Positions 12,561 through 24,476 of a stretch of DNA of 64,000 nucleotides are shown here, piece by piece. Position numbers and translations under genes: made by a program. The first letter of the stretch is position 1. Each line of letters opens with the position of its first letter. The notes below the pieces were generated by a model. The model ran no database searches and was not told the DNA's origin. It worked only from the letters and a program-made list of their open reading frames with translations. Source of the stretch: Rotaria macrura (taxonomy: Eukaryota > Rotifera > Eurotatoria > Philodinida > Philodinidae); NCBI GenBank assembly GCA_900239685.1, contig OENT01000588.1, positions 1 to 64,000 of the forward strand. The letters run 5' to 3'.

Positions 12561-13213
12561 NNNNNNNNNNNNNNNNNNNNNNNNNNNNNNNNNNNNNNNN
12601 NNNNNNNNNNNNNNNNNNNNNNNNNNNNNNNNNNNNNNNNNNNNNNNNNNNNNNNNNNNNNNNNNNNNNNNNNNNNNNNNNNNNNNNNNNNNNNNNNNNN
12701 NNNNNNNNNNNNNNNNNNNNNNNNNNNNNNNNNNNNNNNNNNNNNNNNNNNNNNNNNNNNNNNNNNNNNNNNNNNNNNNNNNNNNNNNNNNNNNNNNNNN
12801 NNNNNNNNNNNNNNNNNNNNNNNNNNNNNNNNNNNNNNNNNNNNNNNNNNNNNNNNNNNNNNNNNNNNNNNNNNNNNNNNNNNNNNNNNNNNNNNNNNNN
12901 NNNNNNNNNNNNNNNNNNNNNNNNNNNNNNNNNNNNNNNNNNNNNNNNNNNNNNNNNNNNNNNNNNNNNNNNNNNNNNNNNNNNNNNNNNNNNNNNNNNN
13001 NNNNNNNNNNNNNNNNNNNNNNNNNNNNNNNNNNNNNNNNNNNNNNNNNNNNNNNNNNNNNNNNNNNNNNNNNNNNNNNNNNNNNNNNNNNNNNNNNNNN
13101 NNNNNNNNNNNNNNNNNNNNNNNNNNNNNNNNNNNNNNNNNNNNNNNNNNNNNNNNNNNNNNNNNNNNNNNNNNNNNNNNNNNNNNNNNNNNNNNNNNNN
13201 NNNNNNNNNNNNN
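12561..13213. other. Assembly gap (653 Ns)
   Basis: Run of N only. Open frames crossing it are artefacts. It sits just before the satellite region, so a collapsed or unresolved repeat is a likely cause. Confidence 0.99.
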
Positions 13214-14333
13214 ATTTCAAAGCTGTTAACCTATTATTTATGGTGCATAACCCACCATGCATGCTAGTAGATTTTCTAATAGAAGGTGAATCGTTAAGAA
13301 GGTAACATGAAAAAAAACAGTCGTAAAACTTCGTAGTCATTTTCAGGATTACTACAAAATTCAGCAGGACAATAAGTAAAAATTATTAAGAATGAAGCAA
13401 ACGTAACTGTATGTTCAAACAAGTGTGTTCATTGGAATCAACTGAACCCCACGTCATCCAGCGAATCCTCACGATTACCCACTATCATGTCTACTCCCAG
13501 CGGTACGCCAACACAGGCACGTACATTTTTGACAATACTCAGACAGTTCGACATAACTCCTAGGCAAGTTTACCATGAATCCAATTGACCCGATCGCAAC
13601 TAAGGCGTAAAGAAAAAAGCCCAGTTTGCTCGCAAGGCTGGGCATACACTGCCTTGAAGGGGTTGGTGTTCCCTGCAACCCAGCCGAAATAAAATAAAAT
13701 ACAATGCGTCTCGTTCATGCTGATCGACGGCTCGTTATTCACGGTTTTCTATTGTGCAACACAAAGAATAATTCTCCTTCGACTGGAATCAGGAGTGCCG
13801 GAGAAAATATAATAAAATATGCACTGCTAGATCAAACTAGTCTTCTCAAGTCACACAACACTTTTTGAGTCTCTTGAATAAAAATTGAGAGGAAACTCAT
13901 AATTGATAATCTAACTAACGGCTAGTCGTTCGTCGGCACCGCTACAGAGCGCAACTCGCGGCTAGCCGCTGCCTAAGATGACGCTATTGGAACGAATGAT
14001 CACTCCCTTTCATGAGTATTGCAGCTGAAAGTGCGGACAAATAACGTGACCAACATCCATCCCAGTGAATGCGATCATTCCCCAATTATGGAACCTAAAC
14101 TTTCTGGTCCCACGAACCATGCCACCAAAGACATGCTTAACCGCTCCAAATGTTGACTGAGAGCGAATCAATCCAAATCGGATGGGTTCTACTGTGGAGT
14201 TAGAAACACAACCATAGTAGGAATTTCCCATCTTAGCATCGCATACAACCCAAACAGGATGCAAAGGTTTCCCACGAGATGAAAACGGAGACTTCGATAT
14301 TACCATCATTCAGCCAAAACGCAGACTCTCAGA
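13214..14333. other. No gene recognised; relatively GC-rich spacer
   Basis: Several minus-strand open frames (13475-13742, 14010-14309) occur, but I recognise no domain in them and the sequence leads directly into the satellite. Around 13915-13975 there are GGCTAG/CTAGCC inverted words. Confidence 0.35.
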
Positions 14334-15201
14334 GATTGGCTGAATTCCCGACCCTCAAAATCCTATTGGTCGATCGCCCAATCGAAAAAACACCTCATTA
14401 GCTGAATTCTGCACCCTCGAAACCCTATTGGTCGATCGCCCAATCGAAAAAACACCTCATTGGCTTATTTCGCCATACGCGACACCCTATCGGTCGATCG
14501 CCCAATCGAAAAAACACCTGATTGGCTGAATTCTCAAACCTCGAAATCCTATTCGTCGATCGCCCAATCGAGAATACACCCGATAAGCTGAATTCGGCAC
14601 CCTCGAAAACCTATTGGTGGTTCGCAAAATCGAAAAAACACCTCATTGGCTGATTTCGCCTTGCGCGAAACCCTATCGGTCGATCGCCCAATCGAAAAAA
14701 CACCTCATTAGCTTAATTCTGCACCCTCGAAATCCTATCCGTCGATCGCCCAATCGAAAAAAAAACTGATTGGCTGAATTGCCAGCCCTCGAAATCCTAT
14801 TAGTCGATCGCCGAGCGCGAAAAACACCTGATTGGCTGAATTGCCCAGCCTCGAAATCCTATTGGTCGATCGCTCAATCGAAAAAACACCTCATTGGCTC
14901 AATTCGGCACCCTCGAAACCCTATCGGTCGATCGCCCAATCGAAAAAACACCTGATTGGCTGAATTCGGAACCCTCGAAAACCAATTGGTGGTTCGCCCA
15001 ATCGAAAACACACCTCATTGGCTGATTTCGGGACCCTCGAAATCCTATTGGTCGATCACCTTATCGAAAAAACACGTGATTGGCTGAATTCCCCACCCTC
15101 GAAATCCTATTGGTCGATCGCCCAATCGAAAAAACGCCTGATTGGCTGAATTCCCGACCCTCGAAATCCTATTGGTCGATCACCTAATCGAAAAAATATC
15201 T
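14334..15201. repeat. 62-bp tandem satellite, 14 units
   Basis: The anchor CGATCGCCCAATCG recurs at 14371, 14433, 14495, 14557 and onward to 15115 and 15177: 14 units at exactly 62 bp with no indels. Units differ by base substitutions only. Each unit carries GATTGGCTGA, TATTGGTCGA and CCCAATCGA, i.e. three CCAAT-type words, two inverted to the third. Because 62 is not a multiple of three, the open frames inside are accidental. Confidence 0.95.
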
Positions 15202-15399
15202 GATTCGTTGTGTTTCTACAGATACAATGATTCGGTTTATCTAAGGTCAAAGAAACATTGTTTCGTTCTGTGCGAACGAACGAGAACACACCCGAACACA
15301 CACACGGACACACACACACTCACGAACGAACTTTTAAACTCATTTTTCGTAATACCCTCCTTTCAGTAGAGGGAATATGCAAAAGAAACTGGTTCGCTT
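15202..15399. other. Spacer with CA/GAAC simple repeat
   Basis: Joins the 62-bp array to the longer satellite and holds a short ACACAC/CGAAC run at about 15270-15330. No gene seen. Confidence 0.5.
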
Positions 15400-17200
15400 C
15401 ACAGTCAAAACATCACCATTTCTACTGTTCTTTCCGAAATGATTTTATTTCTCTCAAAGTTAATAGATGCACAAAGATAACAAATAATCCCAGTTCGACG
15501 CTATTTCCAAACGTAACGACAAAGTTAATTTTTACTGAAATTCTTTCTACTGAGGACCATCGGCTAAGCATACCATCATCATTGAGAAACGATTACATAT
15601 ATATTCCTTAGATAAAATGCAGCGACCTTCTGTATCACTTGTTGATTATTTTCATGAAGATTCAACTTTTCATTACCGTTCGAAGGTTATATTTGTATCG
15701 TTTTTTCGAATTCAATTTATGTGTCGAATGTAAAAGATGCCCAAAGATAACCAACACGAAATGGCTACAATACATCATCAAGCGTAAGGACAAATATTAC
15801 TTTTTAATTAATTGCTTTTTTTCGCGGACCATGTACAAGCATACAATCATTATTGCAAAATAAACCAGTGCATTCAGTCACAAAAATAGAGATAACCTGT
15901 TTTTAACTTGGTGATTGATTTCATAAAGTTACCTGTTTTTTTCAAATTTCGAATCTAATACTTTTTACCCTCTGTTCAATAATAGCTTGAGTTTTGCTTA
16001 AGTAAACAATACTCAGCAATAAACATAATGAGAGACGGAAAAGATGTTTCACCACGAGCAAGTAGATAAAATACTTTTTTTCAAACTGTCACGTGTCTTT
16101 GCAGCATCGACTGAGAATACCATCAAGATTCAAAAACCATAGCATATATATTCATGTGATAAAATGGATGGATCGTCTCGATCACTTGTTAATTATTTCC
16201 ACAAAGATATTGCTTCTCCTCACCGTTCGAAGGTTATATTGATACCATTTTTTCTAATTGAGCTTGTCTCTGTCGAATGAAAAAGATGCTCAGATATAAC
16301 CAACACCTAATTAAGAAGATGATTCATCAAGCGTGGGGACATGTATTACTTTTTAGTTACTTCTTTCTATTTTCGAACCATATACTCGGCATATAATCAT
16401 GATTGAAATTGTTATGAGTGTATTCGTTCGCACAAATAGACAGACCATCTTTTTAACTTGGCTATTTATTTCATAAATACACTAGTTTTATTCAACTTCC
16501 GAAGATAATATTTTAGCTGTTTATTTCAGTATTACTTTGCGTCTTACTAACGGTAATGTTATTCAGGAATTAAGATAATCAACGACGCGAAAAGTATTTC
16601 ATCAAACGTCATTCGATAAAGTACATTCTTAGATAGTGTCGGTTGTCTTTGTAGCCTCGACTGAGCATACCATCATGATAGGAAACGTTTTCTGACTTTA
16701 GTTTCTCTTTAGAAATGGAAAGATCGTGTGAATCGCTTGTTAATTTATTTCAGAAAGGTACCAGTATTTTTCATCGCCCGTAGGTTTAATTTGTGCCATT
16801 CTTTTCAAATTCAAGTTGTCGCTGTCAATTCTAAACGAATCTCAGAGATAAAGAAAATGACAATAATATGCTGTTCCATCAAGCGTTAGAATATATATTA
16901 CTTTTTACTAAATTGGTTTTTTGTCTGGACCATCTACTAAGTATGCAATCATTAGTTGAAAATGAGGGAGTGTATTGGTTTGTAAAAATGCAGAGACCGT
17001 GTCGATGGCTTGTTAATAGATTTCATAAAGATACTAGCTTACTTCACTTTTTCAAGGTTTTGTTTTTTTACGTTTTTTGAAGTTAAATTCGCTTCTTGCA
17101 AAGGTAATTGATGCCCAGAAATAACTATAATGAGTGACTTTAACAGTGTTCGATCAAACTTGACGAAAAATATTTAGTTTTTGTTAACTCCTTATTTCAT
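15400..17200. repeat. ~272-bp diverged satellite with alternating unit types
   Basis: Units are anchored on GATGC-CA-A-ATAAC-like sequence at about 15466, 15736, 16009, 16285, 16559, 16836 and 17110, spacing 270-277 bp. Units 1, 3 and 5 share a CGACTGAGCATACCATCATGAT-like core. Units 2, 4 and 6 share a GGACCAT...CATACAATCAT core followed by GTGTATTGGTT-like sequence. This is a two-unit (about 545 bp) higher-order repeat. Units are strongly diverged; open frames within are not conserved. Confidence 0.8.
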
Positions 17201-17991
17201 GGAGACAATGTGTGTTATGATGTACAAGGTTTCTTTACTTCATGCTGAACTTTCATATGATTGGTTACAGAACAGGAAAAAGAATACAGATATACATGTC
17301 AGTCGCATACGTTCATTTATAATGTATATATATATATGTCATTTATGTTCATTCATTATGTATATATGTATGAGTCATATTTTATATTGTTTTATGTTTC
17401 TACACACACAGTATCAATAAATTTACAGAACTCGTTTTTAATGATATTTTCTGAGAGTCAAAAGAATAAATAGTTGTAGCAAGGCTGAATGTTGCAAGAA
17501 CTGTTTTATCATGAACTAATTGAAAAGAGATTAAATACGATAGAGATTGAATAATTAATCACTCATTAATTAATTATATATTTTTAAAAAGTAAAAGCTT
17601 ACATATTTACAACATAATATATATTATTTGTCACAAGAGCTCGTATTCAGGAATGTTCATATGATTAATCATATAATGGGAAAAGGTATACATGCGTATA
17701 TATGTATGTCAGTTATATTTTCTTTTTTATTTTGTTTTCTTGTTTTACACACGCTGCAAAAACACATTATAAAGCTTTAAATTATTTACTTTATCACTAA
17801 CTGACGCCCAGATGTTCAGTTCTTGCAGTATATAGATTAAGAGAAACAGAAAGTAGTATTCATTTTAAAAAAAGGAGAAAAAAGAAGAAACGGCACTTCA
17901 TTTTAATAACAGCAAGTATTATAATAAGTGAAGTTTCTGTAATAAAATCGATTAACTCTAAACCATTACTTTTCAAATTTCTTTTTACACA
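17201..17991. other. AT-rich spacer interrupting the satellite
   Basis: The satellite pattern fades after about 17200. What follows is AT-rich, with TATATG microsatellite-like patches near 17320-17370 and 17690-17710. No gene seen. Confidence 0.4.
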
Positions 17992-19065
17992 ATGACAGAG
18001 AAACAGCGACAGCAAAAGCGAATCGAATACATGAAAACATACAGTGAAAGACATTGTATAAGGATTGTTGTGTTAGGTGATGACTGTCGACAAGTTCTGC
18101 GCATTATTAGAAAAGAGTCTCGATGTGACATTATTGATCCAATAAAAAAAGTCTTCTGTTTCGTTGTTTTTCAAACATTCAAAATTAAAGTGCGACACGC
18201 AAGTTGTCACAGATCCTGATTTTTCTAAATGTCTTTTAGATATCGGTGATGGTATGATTCTTTTACTACCAACACCTAAAATTCAATTTACAGTCTAACT
18301 TCCTATTTATTTAATATCTTATGACATAGTTAGCGATGTTTTTGGTAATAGTTTTACCTGTATTAATATTGAAAAATTTTTCAAGGCTTTCAATTCTCTA
18401 CCCAAACAATTAAGGTTGTCGATTAATCAATGAAAGCATTTTGATAAAGTTAAAAAATGTCGAACAAGGCAGTTTTTACGCGACTGACTCTGCAAAAAAT
18501 AGTGGTGATATAGACGATCATGATTTACAAGTCAATATTCGAAAAGAGTTTCTAAATACTTTGAATCCACCTGAATTACCATCGTGTAAATTAAATTTAA
18601 AAATAGGCTAAACGGCATTACTTTTGAGAAATCTACGGGTAAATAAATAATTTTGCTATGGAACTAGAATAATTGTTAGGACATTTCGTCAAAACGTGCT
18701 TCTTTCGGAAGCTATCACTGATGCATTTTCTGAAACAGTTCATTTTAATTCTAGAAGTTTTTCAAAGTCGGAATATGGTTCAACACTTCTACTGAGCTCT
18801 GTTTGAAAACGGTTACCAGTTCGTCTTGCATATGCAATGAGACTAAATAAATCTCAAGACAAAAACGTTGATAGATTTTACCTCTATCTTCCAGAACCCT
18901 CCGTTTCTCATGATCAGTTTTTCTACAAGATGTTCAAGAGCAACGGAATCTAATTGCTTAAAAGTTAAAGACAAAGATATTACCACACACGGGAAAACGG
19001 ACTTTAAGGAGACAGCATCAGATAATGTTGTTATCGACAAATTTTTTCATGATTTCCATGTGCTA
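17992..19065 (+). pseudogene. Helitron/Pif1-like helicase remnant
   Basis: Conceptual translation, moving between frames and through stops, gives a run of Pif1/Helitron helicase landmarks in the correct order. They are GDDCRQVLRIIRKESRCDII (family GGDFRQVLPVV region), CLLDIGDG, EFLNTLNPPELPSCKLNLKIG-like sequence, LLLRNL, then RLPVRLAYAMRLNKSQ, YLPEPSVSHDQ, and near the end DNVVIDKFF. These match the C-terminal half of Helitron helicases. The N-terminal Rep part is not seen. Frameshifts and stops are abundant, so it is dead. It lies between two parts of the ~272-bp satellite, suggesting insertion into the array. Confidence 0.8.
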
Positions 19066-19140
19066 ATTTTTGTGAGTTTGTAACTTAAGTATTTTTGTTT
19101 TTATGTAATAACGCAAATACCCATGTAAAAAATTTTGCTT

Positions 19141-19398
19141 ATGAATCAAATTAAAATTTGCTCATAATAGCACTGTAAGAAACTGATTTCAATCAGATTT
19201 TTCAGATTTAAAAAGACAGATTTCATTTGATTTTGACTTTTTTAAAATCTATTTTAATCGATATTTTTAGTCGCTGTAAGAAATCGATTAAAATACATTT
19301 TAAAAGGATCAAACGAATTCCGTCTTTTTGAGGTTGAAAAATCTGATTAAGATCAAATTATAATAGTGCCATTATAAGCAATTTTAAATTTGATTCAT
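19141..19398. repeat. 258-bp near-perfect palindrome
   Basis: The left arm beginning ATGAATCAAATT is matched by a right arm ending AATTTGATTCAT. Similarity runs the whole way to the centre near 19270 (for example ATCAGATTTTTCA and its complement, and TATTTTAATCGAT and its complement). Arms are about 128 bp with little or no loop. It has the form of a foldback/MITE-type element and lies 75 bp after the helicase remnant. Confidence 0.8.
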
Positions 19399-19599
19399 AA
19401 TCTAATTGTTTTTCATATGGAATGCTAGTTTAAACAGTTTATTAAAGCAATTTTTGCTATCATCTTAAATTCTGACTTCTCACTGGGGCCTCTAGTCGAC
19501 TTAGAATACTGAAATTATTGAAAAAAAGTATAGCGTCTTCGCTTGAAAAAACTGTGATATCGTTTCTGCCATTTTTAAATAGATTTGAAAAAAATACTT

Positions 19600-19905
19600 G
19601 CGTGAGTCACAGTTCGAATATTATAATTGAATCGGTTTTTTCGTTTTAAATTTGCGTCTTGCAAAGTTAAATGATGAACTGATATAAACATGATGAGTGA
19701 TTCGAACTCTATTCCATCAAACGTGACGATTCTATACTTCTTTTTTATTAATTTTCTTTCTTATGCAGACCGTCAATTTAGCATAGTATGATGATTAAAA
19801 GATTAACGAGTATATTGGTTCGAAAAAATGGTGCTATCTTTCTAGCGCTTGTGAATTGATATCATAATATTAGTGATTTCCTGCAACCTGAGAATATTAC
19901 ATTTG
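19600..19905. repeat. Stray unit of the ~272-bp satellite
   Basis: From TTTGCGTCTTGCAAAG through GATGAACTGATATAAAC and CCATCAAACGTGACG to GAGTATATTGGTTCG it follows the same order as the units at 15.4-17.2 kb. The GTATATTGGTT core makes it the even-numbered unit type. It indicates that 17.2-19.6 kb was inserted into, or has split, the array. Confidence 0.7.
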
Positions 19906-19948
19906 TGCTTTTCTTTAGGAAAGCGGTTCGTCTCTCTCTCTCGGTTCA

Positions 19949-20868
19949 GTGTTAATTGACCGAAAGTAACAAGATCGAATGGAAAAATCCAGAAAAAAAA
20001 ATTTCGAAGGGTAAGAAGCCGAAAAATGGAAATCAAGAAAAAAATCTTGAAAATGGAAAAAGTGAAATTAATTGAAGTACTTGATATATAGATAGTTTAT
20101 TTATGATAAAGTATGTTAATTAGTGAACAAAAAGTACAAATAAAGAAGATGTAAAAAATGACAGTGCTGTGGTGCTTTACCGCATGAATAAGAACTGTAA
20201 AAAAATAGCTCAAAGTTATAATTAATAGAACTAAGTTCACAACAGCAAATCTGATATTAATTAAATATTTATTTTTTCGATTTCGTCTCCTTTGCTGCAA
20301 GCAACGATAGATTCAGAAGATATTCAATTGAATCAATTTTGGAATTTTCAAATCTTGTTGATAAAATACTCAGCCGTTGTTCGATGACACTAGTTTTTTT
20401 ATTTCGTGCGCCAGCTTGAATAGGAATAAATTGTTGCTGATCACTTTTTTTTTTAAGAAACTGATCATTGGCATCGGTGTGTACCGTGGCAGTGCAATAT
20501 TTCACTTCACATTTTCAATATTTCTTTTTAATAGCTGATTTGTTTAATTGGTATACAAACGAATCAAGTACTAACAAAGGTTTACCTTTGTTACTAGATA
20601 TAAATTCAATCAAGGTAAATGTACAACGGCGAAACCACTTGTTTATATATACGTACATGACTGTACAGATAGGTGAGAAATACAGAGGAACGGACGAACT
20701 AGTAACAGATGAGTCATCGACCATTCAGCATTAGTTCTTTCTCAAAAATTTCGAGATTTTCTTTCGTGATTTTGCACTTCGAGATTTATCATTTCGGGAT
20801 TGGCACCTTTGGAGATTGTTTTTCAACATATTTTGCTTTCTAAATTTTTTCTTTCGGTCAATTAACAC
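19949..20868. mobile_element. 920-bp element with 18-bp terminal inverted repeats and a FLYWCH remnant
   Basis: GTGTTAATTGACCGAAAG at 19949-19966 recurs as its exact reverse complement at 20851-20868. Just inside both ends the sequence is A-rich with repeated CGAAA words, like subterminal repeats. The interior carries a broken FLYWCH zinc-finger frame on the minus strand. I see no clear target-site duplication next to the repeats and no transposase, so it is a non-autonomous or internally deleted DNA transposon. Confidence 0.65.
20269..20625 (-). pseudogene. FLYWCH zinc-finger fragment with Trp-to-stop
   Basis: The minus strand reads FISSNKGKPLL, then KKKY, TGA (20515-20517), then KCEVKYCTATVHTD. 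In FLYWCH fingers the residue at that stop is the conserved Trp of YWKC, so TGG has become TGA. The two Cys and the downstream segment to 20269 are intact. FLYWCH domains bind DNA and are common in MULE-like transposases and their derivatives. Here it lies inside a terminal-inverted-repeat element. No transposase core is present. Confidence 0.7.
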
Positions 20869-23800
20869 GTCCCCGAGAATCATATATAACGAAGTTAGAA
20901 TAAAACTCTCAATCCGCGGACAGTAGATGCAGAGCATATAGTGTAAGAACAAAAGTTCATCGTAATTTCTAAAACTTTCGCTGAATCGTCACCATGCCAT
21001 TAGTATATAATCTTATTTCAGATTTTTGAGAATTTGACGTTTAACTGTTACAGAAAAGTACTTTCACTGATAAAAATTTTAATTACAACAAGAAAGCAAT
21101 TGTAGACTTCTCATGGAGTGGATGTGGATGAATAGAAAGCATACTGTTGCATACATATTCACAATCTCAATTAGTACTAGTTCATCAGTATAATTGACTG
21201 TATATATGAGAACACAGAATATCATATAGCTTGCTTTTATATGATTCTTCTTATGATATTTTATTTTAACGGTCAACTCTAAATATATTTCGTTTTTAAA
21301 CGGCCTAATATATTCGATGAGAACCCAATATAGACAGGCCATGTAAATAACCTTCACATTTATCTTGCTGTTTGTTCGTATTTCATTTTGCTGAAATCTA
21401 AACGATTTCATCAGAGGTATTTTGAATTCTGTGATGTCTTAAATAGACAAAAGTACATTTGGAGATCCTTGAGTTTCCGATTATTGTAGTTCATTAGTAA
21501 TAACAAGTAATATGCATTTGATAAATGAAAGCTCGAAAACAGTTCACTTCGACGAGAATTTCCTTCAGATTACTGTAAGAAAAAAATAATATAATTAACA
21601 TACTCAATGAAGTTACATAGGCAGTAAAGAGGAATGCATCTAATACTACCCTAAAAGAAAATTTTCTTCAAAAGATACATCAGCTGGCTAAATCTCTTTC
21701 TTTAAGCTGTTTCCTCTATATTGAAGGTTGGATTACAAAAAAAATAACTTCACCTTTAGTTCATCCTAATTATTAGGAAATACACTATAGAAACATGTTT
21801 TTCGAATCAAATAACCAGAAGAAAGTATTTTTATTGTGAACCATCAGTGTACGTTTGTCAGTAGCAAACGTAGTTTCTTGGTATTGAAAATAATGATGAA
21901 AATCTAACCTCGATCAAAGTAAAGCTATTGTTTCAGAATTCTATCTTCTCTTTTCTCCAATTTCGATACCATATGTAGAACTAATTAGTCGATTCTATTT
22001 TAGTGTATTGCAATGGAAATCGAAAAATCGTTATTTGAATGAATTTAACAATTCAGAGATAGCTGAAACATAAAAGATCTAGACAAAGTTGTTTTCTTTT
22101 TTCTTTGAATTTTATATTGCATTTATGTAGTGATAATGAGTCGTAAATCTAAACAAAACAATGGCTAGCATTCACCAATTATTGCGTTGAGCTGGAGAGC
22201 AATTCTCATGGCAGAATGCTTCACTTGTTAATATGATTTTTGTCTCACAAGATCGAGCGATTATTGTTCGTTTTTCTTGTCAGGCGATTGGTACCTTTTC
22301 AGGAATATTATAACTAATGATGTGTTGCATTATTTTTTTAATTGAAAAATGTTTTCGCCTACATTGCACCCAATGCCTATTTCGCTGTGTCTTTTATGTG
22401 ATTTGAATCGATGCATTAACATAAAAGCAATTCTATATATCATTGACTGTGCAGTATGAATTTGCACTGTAAGCAAGAGATTTGAATATTAATATGATTA
22501 TGATAATTTCACAATTGATTAAAAGTCGGTACGCATTTAAACAAAACGATCTTAATCTTGAATATGCATGCTAACTCCCCTTAATTGATTTTAGTCAACT
22601 CTCAAAAAATCTTATCAACCGGTAAAATTCAGTTTATGTTTTCTTTAAGAAAAATAAAAAAAGATTGAATTCTCTTGTTAATTGCCTGCAAGTCAAAAGC
22701 ACCGTACAAGTGCATTAGTAATTGGACTTTTGAGAAATTTGAAGTATAATATCTTGTGTGGACAACGTACCTTCGCTGTTCGTGATATCTTTATGTTTAC
22801 TAGCTGCATTCTTGTTCATGCTGAGATTTATATCAGCTACGATAAGTAACTCACGACGGTAAATACGAAAGCAAGGAGCCCATTAATTCTGCCGGAAATA
22901 TCTCAAGATTGAAAAAGCAAAAATTTATTGTCAAAAAATACTTCACAGTTGTTACATTTTAATTGTTAGGAGTTTACTTTTGAAAATTTTGATGGAAATC
23001 GCATTTTTGCTTAAATTTAGCACATAAAATCTGCAAACTTATCAAAGAAGTTATTACTCAGGGAAATTCCATGTAGATATATGGCCACGTTATCGTATAT
23101 TGTCATACAACTAAATTAGAAGATTCTTCAGAGTGGCTTCTCATCAAACGGTTAGATAATCTTAAACAGATAAAAAGTACTACATTTCTTTCATTCGAAA
23201 AGAATATGACACATTCCACACGCATCTCATATGTTGTTTTTACCACCCAAACTCATCTTTCTGACAATTCAGCTGAACATTCTGCAATTCGATATTGGAG
23301 TAATGAACTGAATTACAGGTGATTAATAAAGAATGAAGGTCTCAACATTTTAACTACATCTGTTTTAGTTTTCATGCAGCCCGACTAGACTATCTGTATC
23401 CCATTGAATTAGAAGTCAAATTATTTTAAATAGTATCACTGTGGACACCAACTATTTACAAATGACTTTCTCAGTATTTCTTTGACATTACTTCCAATTT
23501 TGATGACTTTGAAGTCAATACTTTTTTCAGATAATTTATTTCATTTTAAGAGACCTGTGTATAAATGAGTATCGTAGAGGTAATTTTGATTGTTGCAGTA
23601 TTACGAACATTACATATAAACAATTTTGAAAAACAAAATACACATGTCTTCCATTTTTGTGTTTTCATAGCGAACCATACAAGCAAATGTTGACATATCA
23701 TATAATCTGATTTTTATAATTGAAAGGAAAGTTTATCGATAGTGTAAAATACAGAATAAGATGTCAATAGAGATATTTTCAAGTATTCTACTAATAAATT

Positions 23801-24476
23801 AAAACTTTTCAAACATGTAATTGATCACATCCATCCATTTATAAACCTCGACCTCATAACACAAATACAAGACAACAAGATTTTGAACTTTAATCTAGTT
23901 GGTGTAGTACGATCGAAGTATTGCTAAGAAATATTTTTTATCTTATTCTCTCTGAAAGTCTGCTGATAGATATTTTTCGTAGGATATTAAGCGCTGAATC
24001 TTTTGAAGCGATAGTCACTGAATATCCATGATAACTAGAGAAGATTCTAACAACATACGAAGACCATCATTCTTCATTGCCCACTCGTTCTATTATGGTT
24101 ATTTTGACTTTATTTTAGGAATAAGTACTTTTATTTTTACCTGTATAATACTAACGGTATTCTGCAACATACCGTTTATAGGGGTCCAAGACATTAAAAT
24201 ACAATGCTTTTCATCTTCTATTCTGACCCTGTTACTTTAACATAAACTTTTCTAATACAAGATTAATTTTGAGAGAAGTTAAGACACAAAAAATACATTC
24301 CTTTCAAGAGATTTAGAGTTAATTGGAGTATATTTTGTATCCAAATCCTTCCAAAATGCGGGTGTGCGTGTGGGTATGGGAGCAGGTGTTAGACACTAAT
24401 ATATAAACTTCAACACCCATCCAAATCGATCGCTGTATCAATACACCAGCACCTGTAGCCACACCATCACCCTCCT
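20869..24476. other. Long AT-rich stretch, no gene recognised
   Basis: About 3.6 kb with only short frames on both strands, none with recognisable domains. Near 24354-24385 there is a G-rich GTGTGCGTGTGGGTATGGG patch. I see no satellite or mobile-element signature. Confidence 0.4.

Noticed and set aside
12510..13340. Long open frames on both strands across 12.5-13.3 kb
   Set aside because: They consist almost wholly of undetermined bases in the assembly gap.
14770..15369. Open frames on both strands within and beside the 62-bp satellite
   Set aside because: They follow the tandem repeat. The 62-bp period changes the frame each unit, and the peptide is repeat-derived.
15258..15860. Small plus-strand open frames at the start of the ~272-bp satellite
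   Set aside because: They are not conserved between satellite units and have no recognisable domain.
24354..24385. G-rich GTGTGGGTATGGG patch as a telomere repeat
   Set aside because: It is a single short stretch with no tandem repetition of a telomeric unit.
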